Positions 57,330 to 64,000 of a DNA stretch of 64,000 nt are shown piece after piece. A program made the translations under genes and the position numbers. Position 1 is the first letter of the stretch. Each line of letters starts with the position of its first letter. Location: contig CAMDGB010000008.1 of the NCBI GenBank assembly GCA_945897915.1, positions 1 to 64,000 on the forward strand. Reading direction: 5' to 3'. The notes beneath the pieces are model-generated. The model saw nothing but the letters and a program-made list of their open reading frames with translations. It was not told the origin of the DNA and made no database searches. This DNA is from Chryseobacterium gleum (GTDB lineage Bacteria > Bacteroidota > Bacteroidia > Flavobacteriales > Flavobacteriaceae).

Positions 57330-58998
57330 TTTCTCAATGCAAAAATTGAGTAAAAGTTATCCAGGTGCAGATAAACAAGTATTAAAAAACATTTATTTAA
57401 GTTTCTTTTATGGAGCTAAAATTGGTATTCTTGGACTTAATGGTTCTGGGAAATCATCTTTGTTAAAAATTATTGCTGGAATTGATAAAAATTATCAAGG
57501 AGATGTGGTCTTTCAACCAGGTTATACGGTAGGATATTTGGAGCAAGAGCCACTTTTAGACGAAACAAAAACGGTTATAGATATCGTACGTGAAGGCGCT
57601 GCTGAAACGTTTGAATTATTAGCAGAATTTAATAAAATTAATGACGATTTTGGTTTGCCTGAAGTCTATGAGAATCCAGAAAAAATGGAGAAACTCATGG
57701 ATCGTCAAGCAGAATTACAAGATAGAATTGATGCTTGTGGGGCATGGGAAATTGATACCAAATTAGAAATTGCAATGGATGCGCTTCGTACTCCAGACCC
57801 GGAAACACCAATAAATATATTGTCTGGTGGAGAAAAACGTCGTGTGGCTTTGTGTCGTTTACTATTACAACAACCAGATGTATTATTATTAGATGAGCCA
57901 ACCAACCACTTAGATGCCGAATCTGTACTTTGGTTAGAACAACATTTAGCACAATATTCAGGAACGGTTATTGCCGTTACGCACGATAGGTATTTCTTAG
58001 ATAACGTTGCCGGTTGGATTTTAGAATTAGATAGAGGAGAAGGTATTCCGTGGAAAGGAAATTACTCTTCTTGGTTAGAACAAAAATCTAACAGAATGGC
58101 ACTCGAAGAAAAAGTCGTTTCTAAAAGAAGAAAAAATTTAGAACGCGAATTAGATTGGGTGCGTCAAGGTGCAAAAGGCCGTCAAACTAAGCAGAAAGCA
58201 CGTTTACAGAATTACGATAAATTATTAAACGAAGATCAAAAAGCATTAGATGAGAAATTAGAAATTTATATTCCTAATGGGCCTCGTTTAGGAACCAATG
58301 TAATTGAAGCTAAAAATGTGGCGAAAGCATTTGGTGATAAATTATTATACGACGATTTAAATTTTGTATTGCCACAAGCGGGTATTGTTGGAATTATTGG
58401 TCCGAATGGAGCTGGTAAATCTACCATTTTCAAAATGATTATGGGCGAACAAAAAGCAGATGCAGGAACTTTTGATATCGGTGAAACGGTTAAAATCGCT
58501 TATGTAGATCAATCGCACTCAAATATTGATGTCAACAAAACGCTTTGGGAAAACTTTTGTGACGGACAAGAATTAATTATGATGGGCGGCCGTCAAGTAA
58601 ACTCTCGTGCTTATTTATCTCGTTTTAATTTTGGTGGAAGTGATCAAAACAAAAAAGTGTCTACATTATCCGGAGGAGAAAGAAACCGTCTGCATTTAGC
58701 TATGACATTAAAAGAAGAAGGAAACGTATTGCTTTTAGATGAGCCAACAAATGATTTAGATGTAAACACACTTCGTGCCTTAGAAGAAGGTTTAGAAAAT
58801 TTTGCAGGTTGTGCGGTAATTATTTCGCACGACAGATGGTTTTTAGATAGAGTTTGTACGCATATTTTAGCTTTCGAAGGCGAGTCACAAGTATATAGTT
58901 TTGAAGGAAGTTTTACAGAATACGAAGAAAACAAACGCAAACGATTAGGCAAAGATGTGACGCCAACCCGAATTAAATACAAGAAATTAATCAGATAA
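57307..58998 (+). CDS. ettA: Energy-dependent translational throttle protein EttA (ABC-F)
   Basis: Two ABC domains: GLNGSGKSSLLKIIAG, LSGGEKRRVALCRLLLQQPDVLLLDEPTNHLD, GPNGAGKSTIFKMIMG, LSGGERNRLHLAMTL. Confidence 0.96.
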   Translation: MSDDKKVIFSMQKLSKSYPGADKQVLKNIYLSFFYGAKIGILGLNGSGKSSLLKIIAGIDKNYQGDVVFQPGYTVGYLEQEPLLDETKTVIDIVREGAAETFELLAEFNKINDDFGLPEVYENPEKMEKLMDRQAELQDRIDACGAWEIDTKLEIAMDALRTPDPETPINILSGGEKRRVALCRLLLQQPDVLLLDEPTNHLDAESVLWLEQHLAQYSGTVIAVTHDRYFLDNVAGWILELDRGEGIPWKGNYSSWLEQKSNRMALEEKVVSKRRKNLERELDWVRQGAKGRQTKQKARLQNYDKLLNEDQKALDEKLEIYIPNGPRLGTNVIEAKNVAKAFGDKLLYDDLNFVLPQAGIVGIIGPNGAGKSTIFKMIMGEQKADAGTFDIGETVKIAYVDQSHSNIDVNKTLWENFCDGQELIMMGGRQVNSRAYLSRFNFGGSDQNKKVSTLSGGERNRLHLAMTLKEEGNVLLLDEPTNDLDVNTLRALEEGLENFAGCAVIISHDRWFLDRVCTHILAFEGESQVYSFEGSFTEYEENKRKRLGKDVTPTRIKYKKLIR

Positions 58999-59007
58999 TT
59001 TTGATAT

Positions 59008-59047
59008 AAAGAAAAAGGGCTGTTTCATTTGAAACAGCCCTTTTTTG
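59008..59047. terminator. Bidirectional intrinsic terminator
   Basis: AAAAAGGGCTGTTTCATTTGAAACAGCCCTTTTTT. Confidence 0.93.
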
Positions 59048-59053
59048 TATGTA

Positions 59054-62000
59054 TTACTTTTTGTTGTCAATCCATTTTCTTGCATTCACAAACGCTTCTA
59101 ACCAAGGCGAAACGGCATCTTTTTGACGGCTGTCTGGGTAATTTGCCCAATTCCAAGGGAAAGTAGATCGTTCAATATGTGGCATCATAACCAAATGTCT
59201 TCCAGTAGTGTCGCAAATCATAGCTGTGTTATAATCCGAACCGTTTGGATTGGCTGGATAGCCTTCGTAGCCATATTTTGCAACAATATTATACGCATTT
59301 TCAGGCATTGGTAAATTGAATTTTCCTTCACCGTGTGAAATCCAAACGCCTAAAGTAGCACCTTCTAAAGTAGAAAGCATCACCGAGTTGTTTTTCTGAA
59401 TTTTAACCGAAGTAAAGCCACTTTCGTGTTTGTTAGAATCGTTGTGTTTCATTTTTCCGTGCACCTCGTGGTCAGGATTAATTAGCTCTAATTCCATCAT
59501 TAATTGACAACCGTTACAAATTCCTACAGAAAGCGTATCTTCTCTTTTGAAGAAGTTTTTTAAAGCTGAATTGGCTTTTTCGTTGTATAAAAAAGCACCT
59601 GCCCAACCTTTTGCCGAACCTAATACATCTGAATTAGAGAAACCACCCACAGCACCAATAAATTGAATGTCTTCTAAGTTTTCTCTTCCAGAAATTAAAT
59701 CGGTCATGTGCACGTCTTTAACATCAAAACCAGCTAAATACATTGCATTTGCCATTTCTCGTTCGGAGTTACTTCCTTTTTCACGAATAATTGCTGCTTT
59801 TGGTCTTGCACCAGCAGGAATTATAGGTAATTTACCATCAAATTGCGCTGGAAACGAAAATTGTAATGCTTGTTTATCAAAATTCTCAAAGCGTTCTTTG
59901 GCTTTACCGTTTTTGGTTTGTTTTTGATCTAATAAATAAGACGTTTCAAACCAAGTTTTTCTAGTTTCTGTTATCGAGAAATTAAACGAATCATTAAAAT
60001 TAGTAATAGAAACTACATCACCTTCGGTCACGGTTCCAATTTTATGTATCGTGATACCGTTAGCTTTAAATGTAGCTTCAACTTCTGCATCAGCTTGAAA
60101 AACCACTCCAATATTTTCATTGAACAAGGTTTTAACGGCATCGTTTTCACCTAAAACGCTTAAATCGTAAGTAGCGCCTAAACCCATTTCAGCGAATGAC
60201 ATTTCTAATAATGTGGTAATTAAACCACCGCTACCAACATCGTGTCCGGCTTTAATTTTTCTTTCTTTTATTAACTCTTGTAAAGTATTGAATGCTTTTT
60301 TGAAAAATGCAGCGTCTTTAATAGTTGACGTTTCATTTCCAACTTTATTTTGTGTTTGATAAAATGAAGAACCTCCTAATTTAAAAGTATCTTGTGATAA
60401 ATTGATGTAGTAAATGTTTCCGCCATTTCGTTGTAAAACTGGCTCCACTACATTTGAAATATTCGAACAATTTCCAGCTGCCGAAATAATAACCGTTCCT
60501 GGTGCAATTACTTCGTCATTTGGGTATTTTTGTTTCATTGATAAGGAATCTTTTCCTGTTGGAATGTTGATTCCCAATTCGATAGCAAAATCTGAACATC
60601 CTTTTACAGCTTCGTATAAACGGGCATCTTCGCCTTCGTTTTTACACGCCCACATCCAGTTTGCCGATAAAGAAACTGAAGCTAAACCTTCTTTTAAAGG
60701 TGCCCAAACTAAATTTGAAAGTGATTCTGCAATAGCATTTCTACTTCCCGCTACAGGATCAATTAAAGCTGAAATAGGAGCGTGCCCAATAGAAGTGGCA
60801 ATTCCTTCTTTTCCTTTATAATCTAAAGCCATTACACCTACATTATTCAAGGGTAATTGTAACGGACCTGCACATTGTTGTTTGGCTACTTTTCCACCTA
60901 CACAACGGTCTACTTTATTGGTTAACCAATCTTTACAAGCCACGGCTTCTAATCGTAAAACGTGATTTAAATAGGTTGGAATTTCACTTACTTTATATTC
61001 CGAATTACTATACTTTCTAGTAATCGTTTTGTCGTTCATGATGGTTTTTGGCGAACTTCCAAAAAAGTCTTCCAAGGCATAATCCATTGGTTTTAATCCA
61101 GTAGATTTAGATGCAAAAGTAAAGCGATGGTCGTTGGTTACATCACCCACTTCATACATTGGCGAACGTTCTCTGTCGGCAATGCGTTGTAACGTTTTGA
61201 TGTCTTTTTGACCAATAACTAAACCCATACGTTCTTGCGATTCGTTTCCGATAATTTCTTTTGCAGAAAGGGTAGGGTCGCCGATTGGTAATTTGTCTAA
61301 ATCAATTAAACCGCCTGTTTCTTCAACCAATTCAGACAAACAATTTAAATGTCCACCGGCACCGTGGTCATGAATAGAAACAATTGGATTGTTGTCGCTT
61401 TCTACCATACCACGAATGGCATTGGCGGCACGTTTTTGCATTTCTGGATTGGAACGTTGGATGGCATTTAGTTCAATTCCTGAACCAAAAGCACCTGTAT
61501 CCGCTGAAGAAACTGCGGCACCACCCATTCCAATTCTGTAATTTTCACCACCCAGAATGACAATTTTATCTCCTGCAGTTGGTTTCTTTTTAATGGCTTG
61601 GTCTAATTTTCCATAGCCAATGCCACCCGCTTGCATGATTACTTTATCGTAACCTAATTTGCGCGCTGCTTCCTCGTGTTCAAATGTTAAAATAGAACCC
61701 GTAATTAACGGTTGTCCAAATTTATTTCCAAAATCAGATGCTCCGTTTGAAGCTTTAATTAAAATATCCATTGGTGTTTGGTACAACCAAGGGCGTGCTG
61801 CCATATCGTTTTCCCAAGGTCGTTCTTCATTCAATCGAGAATAGGATGTCATGTAAACGGCTGTTCCTGCTAAAGGCAACGAACCTTGTCCGCCTGCTAA
61901 ACGGTCACGAATTTCGCCTCCCGAACCTGTTGCTGCACCATTAAATGGTTCTACAGTAGTAGGAAAATTATGTGTTTCTGCTTTTAACGAAAGTACCGAA

Positions 62001-62716
62001 TCAAAATCCTTTTCTTCGTAAAAGTCAGGTTTGTCTGCACTTTTTGGTGCAAACTGGGTTACTTTTGGCCCTTTAACAAAAGCCACATTATCTTTATATG
62101 CTGAAACGATTTCATTTGGATTGGTTTCAGATGTTTTTCTAATTAATTTGAATAACGATATTGGTTTTTCTTCACCATCTACAATAAAAGTGCCGTTGAA
62201 AATTTTATGACGACAATGCTCTGAATTGGCTTGTGAAAAGGCAAATATTTCAGAATCGGTTAATTTTCTACCTAATTTTTTTGCTAGATTATTTAAATAG
62301 TCAACTTCTTCAGGGTTCAACGCTAAACCTTCTGATTTGTTATAAGCAGCAATATCGTCAATTTCTAAAATAGGTTCGGGTGCAATATTTATAGTAAAAA
62401 TATCTTGTTGTAATGCTGTGTATTTTTGAAACAACATCGGATCAAAATCTTTGAAATCAGCACTTACTTTTTCAAATTCTTCAATTCTGATAATTCCTGA
62501 AATACCCATATTTTGTGTAATTTCAACTGCATTGGTACTCCAAGGTGTAACCATAGCGGCACGAGGTCCGACAAAATTTTCTGAAATTGTTTTGTTGTTT
62601 ATTTGTTGGGTTTCACCAAATAACCAGTTTAGTTTTTGGATGTTTTCGGTAGAAATTTCAGATTGAGACTGAACTGCAAAAACGGTATTGCTTTGGTTTC
62701 CAAAGAAAAAAATCAT
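59054..62716 (-). CDS. purL: Phosphoribosylformylglycinamidine synthase
   Basis: SEHCRHKIFNGTF, KAETHNFPTTVEPFNGAATGSGGEIRDR, C-terminal GATase SVGICNGCQLM, MPHIERSTFPW. Confidence 0.97.
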   Translation of the reverse strand: MIFFFGNQSNTVFAVQSQSEISTENIQKLNWLFGETQQINNKTISENFVGPRAAMVTPWSTNAVEITQNMGISGIIRIEEFEKVSADFKDFDPMLFQKYTALQQDIFTINIAPEPILEIDDIAAYNKSEGLALNPEEVDYLNNLAKKLGRKLTDSEIFAFSQANSEHCRHKIFNGTFIVDGEEKPISLFKLIRKTSETNPNEIVSAYKDNVAFVKGPKVTQFAPKSADKPDFYEEKDFDSVLSLKAETHNFPTTVEPFNGAATGSGGEIRDRLAGGQGSLPLAGTAVYMTSYSRLNEERPWENDMAARPWLYQTPMDILIKASNGASDFGNKFGQPLITGSILTFEHEEAARKLGYDKVIMQAGGIGYGKLDQAIKKKPTAGDKIVILGGENYRIGMGGAAVSSADTGAFGSGIELNAIQRSNPEMQKRAANAIRGMVESDNNPIVSIHDHGAGGHLNCLSELVEETGGLIDLDKLPIGDPTLSAKEIIGNESQERMGLVIGQKDIKTLQRIADRERSPMYEVGDVTNDHRFTFASKSTGLKPMDYALEDFFGSSPKTIMNDKTITRKYSNSEYKVSEIPTYLNHVLRLEAVACKDWLTNKVDRCVGGKVAKQQCAGPLQLPLNNVGVMALDYKGKEGIATSIGHAPISALIDPVAGSRNAIAESLSNLVWAPLKEGLASVSLSANWMWACKNEGEDARLYEAVKGCSDFAIELGINIPTGKDSLSMKQKYPNDEVIAPGTVIISAAGNCSNISNVVEPVLQRNGGNIYYINLSQDTFKLGGSSFYQTQNKVGNETSTIKDAAFFKKAFNTLQELIKERKIKAGHDVGSGGLITTLLEMSFAEMGLGATYDLSVLGENDAVKTLFNENIGVVFQADAEVEATFKANGITIHKIGTVTEGDVVSITNFNDSFNFSITETRKTWFETSYLLDQKQTKNGKAKERFENFDKQALQFSFPAQFDGKLPIIPAGARPKAAIIREKGSNSEREMANAMYLAGFDVKDVHMTDLISGRENLEDIQFIGAVGGFSNSDVLGSAKGWAGAFLYNEKANSALKNFFKREDTLSVGICNGCQLMMELELINPDHEVHGKMKHNDSNKHESGFTSVKIQKNNSVMLSTLEGATLGVWISHGEGKFNLPMPENAYNIVAKYGYEGYPANPNGSDYNTAMICDTTGRHLVMMPHIERSTFPWNWANYPDSRQKDAVSPWLEAFVNARKWIDNKK

Positions 62717-62800
62717 AAAGTTGAGTTGCTTGAACTGATTGTGATTTCAGTTGTGTTAGTTGTTTCTGATGCAAAGTTAAACTTTCTTCTTAAAGTATAA

Positions 62801-62828
62801 AAAAAAAGAGCGGTAAAAACCGCTCTAA
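62801..62828 (-). terminator. Intrinsic terminator
   Basis: Minus strand AGAGCGGTTTTTACCGCTCTTTTTTTT. Confidence 0.9.
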
Positions 62829-62837
62829 ATTTTAAAT

Positions 62838-64000
62838 TTATGGTAAATATTCATAAGCACCAATATCGGACGGATTCGTCCTAGTTGTACCCAAGATATC
62901 TAATGGAAATGAATAGGCAAAATTGGCATTGTTTCTGCAAATGGAATTTTCATTAATACGAAAATCATTTATACTCGTGTTTTTAAATTCAGGTTTGTTT
63001 GCCAATGAATTAGTGGCAAAAATGCATCCTACGTATTTTGCTGTATTGGTAGAAAATTGGTACAAAGGATTCGTAGCAATTTGATTGTTGTTATCTACAA
63101 ATTTGATTAAACAATTATCAAATTTGTAATTAAATATGGCACCTGTTTTTTCTAAGGCAATGCCGTAATTACTGGAACCATAAAAAATACAATTTTTAAA
63201 ATTGGCTTGCGTTAATGAAGTTTGAACCGTGCTACTAATATTTTCATTAGTTAAAACTAAACTCGATTGATTTGGCGAATTCCAATAATTGGCAAACGTA
63301 CAATGAGTAAAATCATAACTTCCTCCATAAGTACAAGCTAAACTGGCTTGACCACAATAATTAATCACTACATTTTTTCCAGTTATATTTCCAGTTCGGG
63401 CTAAAATTCCCACGTTGGCACAATTATAAATTTGTACATTCATCATGTCAATAGTTGGTGTAGTTGTTCCATCATTGCCTAGCACTAACATGCCTACAGT
63501 GGTATTTTTTATAGTTAAATTTTTAATTACATTTTGGTTGCTGCCTTTCATAAATAATACGGCTAGCCATTGTCCGGGCACTTCACTGTAATCCGGTTCT
63601 AAACGATCGCCTTCAAATATCACTTCGTTTTCTAAATAGTCGGTTGCAGATAAGGCGCCATTCACTTGTAAATGTGCATTTGCAGCTACAATTAAACCAG
63701 AATCTGCATGAAAATGCACTCTTGTTCCAGGGTCAATAACTAGTGTTTTAGTTTCAGGAATTTTTGCAAAACCGTATATTACATAAGGTTTTGTATTGGT
63801 CCAATGTAGCTCATTTCCATTTATGGCATCTGTTTCGCTTAAATTGGTACCGGTAATGCTTGCAGGTTCAGTGTTCGTACCTAAATTAATTTGTTCGTAG
63901 GTATAATTATTTGGACTACCCGTTCTTTCTGGGTAAATAAAAACAGCATCCTGAATTAAAGTAACCAAATTTACTTTTTGATAATTATTGGTGTCGCCAA
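62838..64000 (-). CDS. Right-handed beta-helix/parallel beta-helix repeat protein, 5' end beyond window
   Basis: Frame open to window edge (GDTNNYQKVNLVTLIQ...); IDPGTRVHFHADSGLIVAANAHLQVNG, SDIGAYEY C-terminus. Confidence 0.85.
   Translation of the reverse strand, partial: GDTNNYQKVNLVTLIQDAVFIYPERTGSPNNYTYEQINLGTNTEPASITGTNLSETDAINGNELHWTNTKPYVIYGFAKIPETKTLVIDPGTRVHFHADSGLIVAANAHLQVNGALSATDYLENEVIFEGDRLEPDYSEVPGQWLAVLFMKGSNQNVIKNLTIKNTTVGMLVLGNDGTTTPTIDMMNVQIYNCANVGILARTGNITGKNVVINYCGQASLACTYGGSYDFTHCTFANYWNSPNQSSLVLTNENISSTVQTSLTQANFKNCIFYGSSNYGIALEKTGAIFNYKFDNCLIKFVDNNNQIATNPLYQFSTNTAKYVGCIFATNSLANKPEFKNTSINDFRINENSICRNNANFAYSFPLDILGTTRTNPSDIGAYEYLP

Noticed and set aside
60414-60821. 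Antisense ORFs inside purL and other genes (e.g. 60414-60821, 59667-59927, 61659-61844, 12144-12530, 15505-15789, 4391-4657, 2755-2985, 5335-5676)
   Set aside because: Shadow ORFs opposite strongly supported CDSs; low-complexity or atypical composition and no recognisable family.

Overview
64 kb of a low-GC Bacteroidota (Flavobacteriaceae-like) chromosome, mostly ordinary housekeeping genes: dnaA, ribD, prmC, hisS, selO, lpd, tpiA, folP, rlmH, yebC-family, hutI, holA, ettA, purL, an arsR/arsC-like/acr3 cluster, a MoxR-type AAA+/VWA pair, an Lrp regulator and one tRNA-Tyr. There is no rRNA, CRISPR array, prophage or recognisable transposase/integrase. The main unexplained signals are: (1) an apparent ~2.08 kb insertion at the 5' end of ettA, bounded by a perfect 26-bp direct repeat that duplicates the ettA start, carrying unrecognised ORFs and no recombinase; (2) an 11-unit, 21-bp-phased GGGGTT array behind a rhomboid gene, with hairpin-forming units; (3) a 22-bp-phased CGTCAGGT mini-array between two copies of a structured element at the 3' end of an HU-family gene; (4) a glycosyltransferase ORF pair separated by a single in-frame stop; (5) a DUF4369/thioredoxin gene split at an A11 run; (6) several phrase-like degenerate intergenic repeats. 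Family names come from reading the translations by eye; no database search was run, and start codons are provisional.
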